A DNA stretch of 50,871 nucleotides, taken from an uncultured Romboutsia sp. (GTDB lineage Bacteria > Bacillota > Clostridia > Peptostreptococcales > Peptostreptococcaceae). Below are positions 40,860 through 50,871 of this stretch, piece by piece; positions within the stretch are counted from its first letter, which is position 1, and the number at the start of each line of letters is the position of its first letter. The notes beneath the pieces are model-generated. The model worked only from the letters and a program-made list of their open reading frames with translations, did not search any database and was not told the origin of the DNA. The position numbers and the translations under genes were made by a program. The stretch is taken from contig CALFLM010000024.1 in NCBI GenBank assembly GCA_937880075.1, positions 1 through 50,871 of the forward strand, written 5' to 3'.

Positions 40860-43800
40860 ATTAAAGTAGAACCATACTGGAATGTAAATATATTAACAGA
40901 TGAAGAACCTACATATTCAGATATGAATTAAAGTAGAACCATACTGGAATGTAAATCTAAATATGGTGTTAAAGCATTAGATGAAGTTGGTGATTAAAGT
41001 AGAACCATACTGGAATGTAAATTGACACTAAATCTATTGTTTTATTACAAACTTTAATAATTAAAGTAGAACCATACTGGAATGTAAATCGTTTAATAAT
41101 CTCTCTTTTAAACTTAATTTCATTTATTAAAGTAGAACCATACTGGAATGTAAATTTTTTATACATAAGTTCATATATTTCATTAAACTTTAAATTAAAG
41201 TAGAACCATACTGGAATGTAAATAAATTTTACACAGTATTTATTTTAACAACTCTGGAATTAAAGTAGAACCATACTGGAATGTAAATCTTGTTTAGACA
41301 CTATAAAAGCAGTTATAACTACTACATTAAAGTAGAACCATACTGGAATGTAAATCTTATTACGTTTTGTAGACTTGTAAATAGTCTATATATTAAAGTA
41401 GAACCATACTGGAATGTAAATGTTATTTTTCCTTGCTCTATTATGTCCTCATTTAAAATTAAAGTAGAACCATACTGGAATGTAAATTCTGCTACATCTA
41501 ACCTATTTTGTAATCTTTCTTTAATTAAAGTAGAACCATACTGGAATGTAAATTTATTTTGGTCTAATAAACTTAAATATGTTTTAATCAATTAAAGTAG
41601 AACCATACTGGAATGTAAATAATGATACTGTAAAATTTACTCTTCAAGCTTATGTAATTTAATTAAAGTAGAACCATACTGGAATGTAAATCCTTATTAT
41701 TTTTATTAGTCGATAACGACTATATTTAATTAAAGTAGAACCATACTGGAATGTAAATTTAGCAGAAGAAAAAGTATATGAATGCACTAATTTAGAATTA
41801 AAGTAGAACCATACTGGAATGTAAATGATGTAATTGTTTTTGTTTCATATATGCAATTAACTATTAAAGTAGAACCATACTGGAATGTAAATTCGACAGT
41901 TCAGAACTCATAATCATATGTACATGATAATTAAAGTAGAACCATACTGGAATGTAAATTCATGCATTTATGAATTAACTCTGTTGTTACCTCTAATTAA
42001 AGTAGAACCATACTGGAATGTAAATGATAGAAATCAAAGAACTTTATCTAATATAAAAAAGATTAAAGTAGAACCATACTGGAATGTAAATGAGTATAAA
42101 AATTTCAAGCAAAGAGTTCTAAATCAAATTAAAGTAGAACCATACTGGAATGTAAATGTTGGTGTACTACTATCTATATTTTCTTTAGAACTTAATTAAA
42201 GTAGAACCATACTGGAATGTAAATGGAGCAGTTACTTGAATTTCTTGAACCTCTGCAATTATTAAAGTAGAACCATACTGGAATGTAAATATTCTATATT
42301 TTTATGACTTTCTCTATTTTAGATAAATTAAAGTAGAACCATACTGGAATGTAAATTAAATATATGTCTAATATAAATAGAAGTGGAGAACGATTAAAGT
42401 AGAACCATACTGGAATGTAAATATTTCTAAAAAGAAATCATGTTCTAACTTAGTTAAATTAAAGTAGAACCATACTGGAATGTAAATTATGACCTAAAAG
42501 AATAGAGGTAATTAAACAATGAATTAAAGTAGAACCATACTGGAATGTAAATTCATTTCTGCTACTTCTCTTGAAGATATTCTTATTAATTAAAGTAGAA
42601 CCATACTGGAATGTAAATTTTTATTTACTCCTTTTTTTATTAAAGAGTGAGCTAATTAAAGTAGAACCATACTGGAATGTAAATAAAGGTGTTATTGACT
42701 ATGGTTTAGAGATATCAAATTAAAGTAGAACCATACTGGAATGTAAATCTATACAGTAATGTTAAAGGAAATATGAAATTAGCAATTAAAGTAGAACCAT
42801 ACTGGAATGTAAATCAGAAAATACACATTTATAAATAGAAATACATAACTATTAAAGTAGAACCATACTGGAATGTAAATGCTCATAATCTTCACCTAAA
42901 TTTACAATCCTTATTTCATTAAAGTAGAACCATACTGGAATGTAAATATATCTTATTTCCATTTTTATTCTCCTTGACAATTTAATTAAAGTAGAACCAT
43001 ACTGGAATGTAAATTACGCTCATCAAGAGGTTTATCTATAACAACAAGAGATTAAAGTAGAACCATACTGGAATGTAAATCTCTAACTTCTAATACTTCT
43101 TTTTGTACTGCTTGTAATTAAAGTAGAACCATACTGGAATGTAAATATCATTTCTTTCACTTTTCATACCACCTCTGTTTTTGATTAAAGTAGAACCATA
43201 CTGGAATGTAAATCATTCTAACATAAATATAGATTTTTCCGTTTATCTCATTAAAGTAGAACCATACTGGAATGTAAATTAGTTAGAACCGAATTCATTA
43301 CTATATGGTAATGCCATTAAAGTAGAACCATACTGGAATGTAAATAAGTCTATTCCTACACTAACAATTTTCATACTCATTATTAAAGTAGAACCATACT
43401 GGAATGTAAATACACCTAATACCCCTACTCTCATTGTTAAAAACTTAGATTAAAGTAGAACCATACTGGAATGTAAATTCCATTTGACATTTTATATACC
43501 TCCTATTTATTTAATTAAAGTAGAACCATACTGGAATGTAAATACAGTGCTAAATGTAGCATAGATTTCATATCTATATATTAAAGTAGAACCATACTGG
43601 AATGTAAATGATGTAAGAGTATTCATATTTGATACATCTACATAATTAAAGTAGAACCATACTGGAATGTAAATTCTGCCAGAACGTGCTAACTCATACA
43701 TATTGTCTCTAATTAAAGTAGAACCATACTGGAATGTAAATCCTCTTTTCTTAAGTATTGTTCTCTCTTTGCGACATTATTAAAGTAGAACCATACTGGA

Positions 43801-45864
43801 ATGTAAATTAAAATTTCATCTTCAACGATACTTAACTTAACCCCATTAAAGTAGAACCATACTGGAATGTAAATTACGACTTCATTAAATCTATGTTTAA
43901 TAATAAACATTAAAGTAGAACCATACTGGAATGTAAATTGGGATGTGTTAAATGAGGAGGACTATAACTATAACATTAAAGTAGAACCATACTGGAATGT
44001 AAATTGAAATATAGAATAGTTACTGGTGGCTTCAAAAAAGATTAAAGTAGAACCATACTGGAATGTAAATCTTAAAAGATAATTTCTTAACAGTTTCTAT
44101 AAAGTCTTATTAAAGTAGAACCATACTGGAATGTAAATTTCTTTTGCTTTTCAGGATGCAACTTATTATGACATTAAAGTAGAACCATACTGGAATGTAA
44201 ATGGAGATTAGGTGTATATCCATTTACAATGCTAGGTGAATTAAAGTAGAACCATACTGGAATGTAAATTTTTGTGTTATTGGTGGCAATATGGTGGCAA
44301 ATAGAATTAAAGTAGAACCATACTGGAATGTAAATTCTTTTGTCAGAAGTAGAATACCAAGCAAACCAAAATATTAAAGTAGAACCATACTGGAATGTAA
44401 ATTCTACATCTAACAGTAATAGTAGTAATCAAGTAGATAATTAAAGTAGAACCATACTGGAATGTAAATTATTAAATAAAAATTATATTTTATCTATTAA
44501 AACCTAATTAAAGTAGAACCATACTGGAATGTAAATTAAAATAGACCTGTCGTTATACCTTTTGAATTTAACATTAAAGTAGAACCATACTGGAATGTAA
44601 ATTTTTGTGTTATTGGTGGCAATATGGTGGCAAATAGAATTAAAGTAGAACCATACTGGAATGTAAATTCTTTTGTCAGAAGTAGAATACCAAGCAAACC
44701 AAAATATTAAAGTAGAACCATACTGGAATGTAAATTCTACATCTAACAGTAATAGTAGTAATCAAGTAGATAATTAAAGTAGAACCATACTGGAATGTAA
44801 ATTATTAAATAAAAATTATATTTTATCTATTAAAACCTAATTAAAGTAGAACCATACTGGAATGTAAATTAAAATAGACCTGTCGTTATACCTTTTGAAT
44901 TTAACATTAAAGTAGAACCATACTGGAATGTAAATATGACTTCATTTCTATTGTGATTAAATAATAATAATTAAAGTAGAACCATACTGGAATGTAAATA
45001 AATTCAATACTTTCATTTTTAATAGGTATTTTAAGATTAAAGTAGAACCATACTGGAATGTAAATTCCTTAGTAGTAAATACATCTATAACTTTATAATT
45101 TAATTAAAGTAGAACCATACTGGAATGTAAATTCGTATCAGATACATCTAAGTCTAATGTTGATGTTCCATTAAAGTAGAACCATACTGGAATGTAAATC
45201 AATCTTTAGTAACTAAATATTCAATAACTACTTTATATTAAAGTAGAACCATACTGGAATGTAAATATATAAGAAAAATGGAACGGTTTGGAAAATAAGA
45301 TTTATTAAAGTAGAACCATACTGGAATGTAAATTTTACTTTTTTATAAGTATATTCATTACCAAAATCGATTAAAGTAGAACCATACTGGAATGTAAATC
45401 AACTAAATGTTCCAAAATATTTAGCCATCTTTAACATTAAAGTAGAACCATACTGGAATGTAAATTGACTAGCTAGGTTTTTCATCTTACTATCAACATC
45501 ATCATTAAAGTAGAACCATACTGGAATGTAAATTTAGATAAAAACTTTAATGAAATAAAAAGTTTATTATTAAAGTAGAACCATACTGGAATGTAAATTC
45601 TAATAGTAGGATTAAAGCATAATATAAATGATTCATTAAAGTAGAACCATACTGGAATGTAAATAAATCAAATCCGATTTTTTGAATATTTTCCATTTCC
45701 ATTAAAGTAGAACCATACTGGAATGTAAATTATGGAAATAAGGATACTTGCTCATGCAATGCTTTTAATTAAAGTAGAACCATACTGGAATGTAAATAAA
45801 TACTTTCTTTGCTTCCTTTTGGAATGAAATTAAGATTAAAGTAGAACTATACTGGAATGTAAAT
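40860..45864 (+). CRISPR. Type I-B CRISPR array, 76 repeats and 75 spacers
   Basis: I counted 76 copies of a 30-base repeat beginning ATTAAAGTAGAACC and ending TGGAATGTAAAT, with spacers of 34-41 bases, most 36-37. All repeats I read are identical except the last (45835-45864), where ACCATAC is ACTATAC, the usual decay of the leader-distal end. The leader and cas genes lie upstream, and the repeat end fits an ATGTAAAT 5' handle, so the array is transcribed on the plus strand. A block of five repeat-spacer units is present twice, leaving about 70 distinct spacers. Many spacers look like phage gene sequence, some including a ribosome site and start codon. Confidence 0.98.
44240..44905 (+). repeat. 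Tandem duplication of five repeat-spacer units in the array
   Basis: Bases 44240-44572 and 44573-44905 are two 333-base blocks with the same five spacers in the same order. The spacers begin TTTTGTGTTATTGG, TCTTTTGTCAGAAG, TCTACATCTAACAG, TATTAAATAAAAAT and TAAAATAGACCTGT. I see no base difference between the blocks. Unequal recombination between repeats is the simplest cause. Confidence 0.95.
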
Positions 45865-45892
45865 TTAATATTTTTTATACGATCTATAGTAT

Positions 45893-46561
45893 TTACATTA
45901 ATTAATAAAATACTATCTGAAAAATTTGATGTAAGTATAAAAAGAGTTCAAAGAATTATTAGTGAATTAGGATTAAAATCAGTGATAGTAAAAAAGTTTA
46001 AGCATTATACTACTAAAATAAAAATAGATGACAAAGATAATATTTTAAACCAAGATTTTTCAACAAATACAATAAATGAAAAGTAGGTTGGAGATATCAT
46101 GTATATACACACAATAAAAGATGGCTGGTGTTATTTAGCGCAATTCATATATTTACATACAAAAAAGATAGTAGGCTACTCCTTTGATAAGAATATTACA
46201 ACTGATTTAATAATAAGAGCATTAGATAATGCAGTTATACTTAAAAAGCCCAATGCTCGCATTATATTTCATTCTGATTTATTTTTGTAATACACTAGTT
46301 TTGATTTAAGCAATTAAATATAAAAAATAGAATTATTCATTCTTTTAGCAAAAAGGATGCTCTTATAACAATGACTATATATGATCTTTTAATGCCATTT
46401 TAAAGAAAGAAGAAGTTTATAGAGTGAGGTATTTTGATTTTTGGTCTGTTAAACTAAGACTATTTGAATATATAGAAGGTTGGTAAAATAGAAAAATAAT
46501 TCATGGAAGTATTGGTTTTATATCACCAGATGAATGCAAAAAAATAGCTAAAGAAAGTTAA
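45893..46561 (+). pseudogene. Decayed IS3-family transposase (OrfB) beside the array
   Basis: The translation gives an HTH_21-like part (ILSEKFDVSIKRVQRIISEL, GLKSVIVKKFKHYTTK) and, after a TAG, the integrase core GDIMYIHTIKDGWCYLAQF and HTKKIVGYSFDKNITTDLII, then IIFHSDLFL and a stop. Further in-frame stops follow down to about 46561 (PDECKKIAKES). In active relatives the core reads WVTDITYIHT and HSDLGSQYTS. The relic begins within 30 bases of the last CRISPR repeat, so it marks or created the array's distal boundary. Confidence 0.8.
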
Positions 46562-46658
46562 AAATTCAATTATTTTAGTCTAATATATTAATATAGATCA
46601 AAATCTACATAAATAAAATAGTATTATTACACTAAAAAGAATAACAAAAGGAGAATAT

Positions 46659-48020
46659 ATGGAAAATTTATTCGATTTTTTAGAAAATAAAAGTAAAGAA
46701 GAAAACCAAACTATAGATATATCTACTACACAAAAAATTAAGTATATCATAGACGAAGAACACTTAAAACATTTAGAAAAAGTTAAAATAAGTTTATATA
46801 ATGAAGATGAAATAAAGGCATCAGGTCTAGAAAGAAAGGATTATATAAGATTAAATAGTTATGTTGGTTCTAGATTAAATACAGATTTAAGAGCTAAAAA
46901 TAATCTTACAAAAGAAGTAGAAATTAAAATAGATTTAGCTGAAGAAAACTATTTAGATTCACTTGAAGAAGTTGAGATGGTTGAAGATATATTTAGTGAA
47001 AATGATAGTATAAAAGAAAATAAATTACTAATAGTTGATGGATCTTCACTTTTATCAACAAGTTTTTATGCAACCGCAAGAGACTTACTATTTGCAAAAA
47101 CAGAAGAACAAAAAGAATTTGCATATACAAAATTAATGAAATCTCCAGATGGAGAATATACAAATGGAATATATATGTTCTTTAAAACATTACTTCCATT
47201 AATTGAAAGTCAAAAGATAACACATTTAGCAGTTGTACTTGATAGAAGTAGAAACACATTTAGAAGAGAAATTGATCCAGAATACAAAGCAAATAGAAGT
47301 GAAACACCATATCCACTTAAAAGTCAATTCAAGTTATTAACTGAATTACTACAACAGATAAATATACCAGTATTTTCTCATACTGAATATGAAGCAGATG
47401 ACTTTGCTGGAAGTTTAGTTAAAAAATTTGAAAAAGATATACCTATATATTTACATACTAAAGATGAAGACTATATTCAGTTAGTATCAGAAAGTACTAA
47501 ATTATGGATGGTAACAGGTAAAGCTGATGATATGTATAAGGAAATAGGTATAGATAAAAAGGGTATTAATGTTCCAAGTGGTATATTTGAATATACACCA
47601 GAGTATGTTAAACACTTTAAAGGAATAGAACCAATCCAAATTATAGATGTAAAAGCTATAGAAGGTGATAAGTCAGATAACATAAAAGGTGTTAAAAATG
47701 TTGGTCCAACTTCATCTAGACCACTTATAGCACACTATGGTTCTATAGAGGAAATATATAAGAATATAGAAAACTTAAGTAAAGATGAAGAAAAGGAACT
47801 TTTAACATTCTTTAAAGAATGTTTAGGCATAAAAAGATCTCCTTTAAAGAACTTATTACTATACAAAGAAGATGCAATTACTAGTAAAAAATTAGCGACT
47901 ATAAAAACGGATATAGAAGAAATACAAAATATAAAGTTAGATAGTTTATCGTTAAATATAGATAATGAAAAGATGCATGAAATATTTATGAATCTAGGAA
48001 TGGTAAGTTTAGTTAAATAA
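46659..48020 (+). CDS. 5'-3' exonuclease-family (FEN/PIN-like) protein
   Basis: The 453 residues comprise an N-terminal extension of about 120 residues without a recognisable domain (LEKVKISLYNEDEIKASGLE) and a 5'-3' exonuclease fold like that of DNA polymerase I. Acidic metal sites are visible in LLIVDGSSLL (near 127), EYEADDFAG (near 245) and TKDEDYIQLV, with a helix-hairpin-helix GDKSDNIKGVKNVGPTSS. It lacks polymerase domains. ATG 46659 has an AAAAGGAGAATAT site. It should act on flapped or gapped DNA in repair or RNA-primer removal. A link to the CRISPR locus is possible from position alone. Confidence 0.87.
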   Translation: MENLFDFLENKSKEENQTIDISTTQKIKYIIDEEHLKHLEKVKISLYNEDEIKASGLERKDYIRLNSYVGSRLNTDLRAKNNLTKEVEIKIDLAEENYLDSLEEVEMVEDIFSENDSIKENKLLIVDGSSLLSTSFYATARDLLFAKTEEQKEFAYTKLMKSPDGEYTNGIYMFFKTLLPLIESQKITHLAVVLDRSRNTFRREIDPEYKANRSETPYPLKSQFKLLTELLQQINIPVFSHTEYEADDFAGSLVKKFEKDIPIYLHTKDEDYIQLVSESTKLWMVTGKADDMYKEIGIDKKGINVPSGIFEYTPEYVKHFKGIEPIQIIDVKAIEGDKSDNIKGVKNVGPTSSRPLIAHYGSIEEIYKNIENLSKDEEKELLTFFKECLGIKRSPLKNLLLYKEDAITSKKLATIKTDIEEIQNIKLDSLSLNIDNEKMHEIFMNLGMVSLVK

Positions 48021-48051
48021 ATTTATCATAAATAATTTGGAGGAAATAAAA

Positions 48052-48510
48052 ATGACTTATAAATTTGAGGCAATAATACAACAAGTTGAGAATAAAGATG
48101 CAACTTTTATAGAAATACCTTTTGATGTAGAAAAAGAATTCGGTGCAAAAAGAGTAAAGGTAAAAGCTAAGTTCGATAATGTAGATTATAGAGGGTCTAT
48201 AGTAAGAATGGGTATGCCATGTTTTATGATAGGACTTACAAAGGAAATAAGAAAGAAAATAGGTAAAGGTATAGGAGATACAGTATCTGTAGAAATAGAA
48301 AAAGATGAAGAAGAACGTATTATTGAAATGCCTATAGAATTTGAAAGTATGATTAATGGAAATAATAATGCTAAAGAGTTTTATGACAGTCTATCATACT
48401 CTCAAAAGAAAAAGTATATAACTTGGATAACATCAGCTAAAAAGAAAGAAACTAAAATAAAGAGAATGAATGAGGCTTTGTTAAAACTAGAAGGTAAAGT
48501 GAAATTATAA
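48052..48510 (+). CDS. DUF1905 / YdeI-like protein
   Basis: With ATG 48052, which has GGAGG at 48039-48043, the product is 152 residues; the frame also extends 5 codons upstream but without a ribosome site. The first 90 residues form a DUF1905 beta-barrel (YKFEAIIQQVENKDATFIEI, RGSIVRMGMPCFMIGLTKEI). The C-terminal helices match the YdeI / bacteriocin-protection tail (FYDSLSYSQKKKYITWITSA). Its biochemical role is unknown. It follows the exonuclease gene by about 30 bases and may be co-transcribed with it. Confidence 0.85.
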   Translation: MTYKFEAIIQQVENKDATFIEIPFDVEKEFGAKRVKVKAKFDNVDYRGSIVRMGMPCFMIGLTKEIRKKIGKGIGDTVSVEIEKDEEERIIEMPIEFESMINGNNNAKEFYDSLSYSQKKKYITWITSAKKKETKIKRMNEALLKLEGKVKL

Positions 48511-48615
48511 TATAAAAAACATAACTGCCGTTATATCAGTACATTTTAATCTGTTATAACGTCATATGTTGAGGTTAAGTACAGAGATTAACGTTAAAAA
48601 TGAAAGGACACAAAA

Positions 48616-50709
48616 ATGTACTCAAATTTAATAGAAGATATAATAAGATCTCATACAGATAAAAATAAATTTAATACAGGATTTTCTTTCTATAAAAGAA
48701 ACTTAGTTATAAATGATTACTCGAAAGTAGATAAAGATAATATAACTTTTTATGCAACTGTAATAGATGAAAATCATAGAAATAACTACACAGCAATAAT
48801 AAGTATAAATACAAAAACAAGAGTAATATCAAATATGAGTTGTGATTGTCACAGTTTATTATCAAATACTAAACCTCAAATATGTAGTCATATAGTAGCT
48901 ACAGTATTAAATGGATTAGAGAATTTAAATAAAGAAACTAATGATGAATATAGTGATGAAAATATAACTATAAATCCTAATATAACAATAGATATATATC
49001 AATCAAGAAATGGATATATGAGTATGAAGCTGGATATAGATGGAGTAGATTCAAATGAATATAGAGATATATTTAGCTCATATAAAAATAATAATAGATT
49101 GTATAGAATGAAAAATGGAGCTTATCTAGACTTAAAAGATAAGGACTTAGAACAAGCATTTAAATTAATAGATATATTAAATATATACAGTGAATTTGAT
49201 AATATGAAAATACCAAATAACAAAGCTATCTATTTAGAAAAGCTTATAGAAGATGAAGATTTAAGCTTTGTAAATGGTAGTAAATATGTATCTAATGTAG
49301 TTAAGAAATTTAAAAAAGTTAAAAGTGAAAACTATCAACTTCCAAAAGATTTAAATGTAACTCTTAGAGATTATCAAGTAAGTGGATTTGAGTTTTTTAA
49401 AACTCTATCAGATTATCAGTTTGGAGGAATACTAGCTGATGAAATGGGTCTAGGTAAGACTATACAAACAATAGCTTTTTTATTATCTAATAAAGATAAA
49501 AAGAGTATAGTAATAACGCCAACAGCCCTTATATATAATTGGAAAAGTGAATTAGAAAAATTTGCTCCAACATTAAAAGTTGGTATTTTACATGCAGTAA
49601 AAAGTGAAAGAGAAAAGATATTAGATAATATAGACAACTATGATGTTATATTAACAACTTATACAACTTATAAGAATGATATAGATAAGTATAAAAATAT
49701 AAACTTTGATTATTGTATTATAGATGAAGCTCAAAATATTAAAAATCCAGACGCAATTATTACAAAAGCTATAAAAAATGTAAATGCTAAAGTTAGATTT
49801 GCATTAACTGGAACACCTATAGAAAATAACCTAATGGAGCTTTGGTCGATATTTGACTTTATAATGCCAGGATACTTATATAATAAATCAAAGTTTAAAA
49901 ATATATTTGTAAGTAATGATAAAAATATTATAGAGCTTAAAAATCTTATAAAACCGTTTATCCTAAGAAGAACTAAAAAAGAAGTTATAACAGAATTACC
50001 AGATAAAATAGAGCAAAAGATTATAATAGATTTAGAAAAAGAGCATAAAAGAGCATATAAAGGATATGTAAACCTTATAACTAGAAAAATAAAAGAAAAC
50101 AATCAAGATAATATAACTGTATTTTCATATTTAACAAAATTAAGACAATTATGTTTATCACCAGAGCTTATGGTCAAAAACTACCAAGGTAGAAACTCTA
50201 AGCTAGATGTTTTAATTAATATTATAAATGATTCAAGTAACGAAAAGATATTAGTATTTTCTCAATTTACAAAAGTACTAGAGGTTATAGGTAAAAGATT
50301 GAATGAAGAAAATATATCATATAGCTATTTAGATGGTAAAACTAGTGCAAAGGATAGATTAAAGTTAGTTAAAGAGTTTAATATAAATAATAATAAAGTA
50401 TTCTTAATATCTTTAAAAGCTGGTGGAACAGGTTTAAACTTAACGAGTGCAAATATAGTAGTTCATTTTGATCCATGGTGGAATCCAGCTGTTGAAGATC
50501 AAGCAAGTGATAGAGCTCATAGAATAGGTCAAAAGAGTGTAGTTAATGTAATAAAGCTTATAGCAAAAGATACAGCAGAGGAAAGAGTAATAAATTTACA
50601 AGAAGCTAAAAAAGAGCTTATAGAAGATGTTATTAATGGAAACTTAGATAATAGCGCTACACTAAAGAATTTATCTAAATATGACATAATAGATTTATTT
50701 ATGAATTAA
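48616..50709 (+). CDS. SWIM zinc-finger SNF2-family helicase
   Basis: The 697-residue DNA-dependent ATPase has an N-terminal SWIM zinc motif (SCDCHSLL to QICSHIVATVL, about residues 74-95), a linker, and a full SNF2 motor. Motor motifs are DEMGLGKTIQTIAFLL near 274-289, DEAQNIKN near 370, LTGTPIENNLMELW, FSQFTKV, and AGGTGLNLTSAN with DQASDRAHRIGQ. Such proteins remodel protein-DNA or RNA-polymerase complexes. At 697 residues it is shorter than many clostridial SWIM-SNF2 proteins of about 1,000, mainly in the linker. ATG 48616 has an AAAGGACACAAA site. Confidence 0.92.
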   Translation: MYSNLIEDIIRSHTDKNKFNTGFSFYKRNLVINDYSKVDKDNITFYATVIDENHRNNYTAIISINTKTRVISNMSCDCHSLLSNTKPQICSHIVATVLNGLENLNKETNDEYSDENITINPNITIDIYQSRNGYMSMKLDIDGVDSNEYRDIFSSYKNNNRLYRMKNGAYLDLKDKDLEQAFKLIDILNIYSEFDNMKIPNNKAIYLEKLIEDEDLSFVNGSKYVSNVVKKFKKVKSENYQLPKDLNVTLRDYQVSGFEFFKTLSDYQFGGILADEMGLGKTIQTIAFLLSNKDKKSIVITPTALIYNWKSELEKFAPTLKVGILHAVKSEREKILDNIDNYDVILTTYTTYKNDIDKYKNINFDYCIIDEAQNIKNPDAIITKAIKNVNAKVRFALTGTPIENNLMELWSIFDFIMPGYLYNKSKFKNIFVSNDKNIIELKNLIKPFILRRTKKEVITELPDKIEQKIIIDLEKEHKRAYKGYVNLITRKIKENNQDNITVFSYLTKLRQLCLSPELMVKNYQGRNSKLDVLINIINDSSNEKILVFSQFTKVLEVIGKRLNEENISYSYLDGKTSAKDRLKLVKEFNINNNKVFLISLKAGGTGLNLTSANIVVHFDPWWNPAVEDQASDRAHRIGQKSVVNVIKLIAKDTAEERVINLQEAKKELIEDVINGNLDNSATLKNLSKYDIIDLFMN

Positions 50710-50725
50710 AATATAATATATATTC

Positions 50726-50841
50726 TAATAATGATTCTACATTATAAAATACTTTTATTATTTATGGTACTTTTTAACAATATAAAATAATAATTTTACT
50801 TAATGAAGTATTTTAATTAAAACACATATATTTATAGATTA
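50726..50841 (+). repeat. Dispersed AT-rich repeat, copy B
   Basis: This is the second copy of the roughly 115-base element at 3989-4108, in the same orientation and with about a dozen differences by eye. It follows the SNF2 gene. The palindromic core is weaker here (TTATTATTTATGGTAC against ATATAAAATAATAA). Confidence 0.7.
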
Positions 50842-50871
50842 TTCTAAATACTATACATTATTAAAATAAAA

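Noticed and set aside
40969..43910. Several reading frames of 60-100 codons on both strands inside the array, with repeated IKVEPYWNVN or FTFQYGSTLI
   Set aside because: They are translations of the CRISPR repeats and spacers, not genes.
40860..45864. A self-targeting spacer against genes in this window
   Set aside because: I noticed no match by eye, but a systematic search could not be done, so I make no claim.
46659..48020. An additional Cas nuclease downstream of the array
   Set aside because: The protein is a recognisable FEN-type exonuclease with no known Cas signature. Its position alone is not enough.

Overview
The window is chromosomal DNA from a very AT-rich Gram-positive anaerobe, most likely a member of the Peptostreptococcaceae (Paraclostridium, Paeniclostridium, Romboutsia or Clostridioides type). 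The evidence is the codon use, strong GGAGG-type ribosome sites, a T-box leader, a triple-SLH surface protein, a relic of a clostridial endolysin and a Clostridioides-like type I-B CRISPR locus. I cannot name the species.

Layout. 1-6,110 is sparse and decaying: a GC-rich hairpin element at the very start, a DUF1835 gene interrupted by TAG, a deletion relic of a lipoprotein, an intact methionine aminopeptidase with a SEC-C tail, a PepSY/SLH surface protein, two small envelope genes, and scraps of an endolysin and of an unrecognised gene. 6,044-7,280 is a YhhN membrane gene (interrupted by TGA) and a MarR regulator behind a promoter whose -10 box lies in a very long palindrome. 7,339-10,356 is a T-box-controlled YfcC transporter plus M20 peptidase, with the T-box/terminator module present twice in tandem. 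10,480-18,922 is a type I restriction-modification locus (hsdM, hsdS, hsdR) carrying a DUF6414-like gene and Rpn-type genes between hsdS and hsdR, with a duplicated hsdS 3' end. 18,982-22,653 is a C39-type secreted protein followed by histidine kinase, PepSY-like lipoprotein and response regulator. 22,861-31,619 holds a Pro/Gly-repeat protein, a Ca2+-type P-ATPase, an internally deleted IS1182-like element, a nucleoside-recognition membrane protein, CutC, and a TetR-antiporter pair with a clear operator.

32,274-45,864 is a complete type I-B CRISPR-Cas system in one strand-consistent block: cas6, cas8, cas7, cas5, cas3, cas4, cas1, cas2, a leader of about 180 bp and a large array that I count as 76 repeats and 75 spacers. 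Three things stand out. An internal start with its own Shine-Dalgarno inside cas8 would yield the small subunit Cas11. A block of five repeat-spacer units (333 bp) is tandemly duplicated inside the array. Cas5 carries a long coiled-coil insertion. The leader-distal end of the array abuts a decayed IS3-family transposase. After that come a 5'-3' exonuclease-family gene, a DUF1905/YdeI-like gene and a SWIM-SNF2 helicase.

Functionally the window contains two complete anti-phage systems (type I RM and type I-B CRISPR-Cas) and many signs of mobile-element turnover, but most intergenic material is gene and IS debris. No wholly new system is visible. The best leads are the hsdS/DUF6414/Rpn arrangement, the CRISPR block duplication, the tandem T-box, and the nuclease/helicase genes beside the array.
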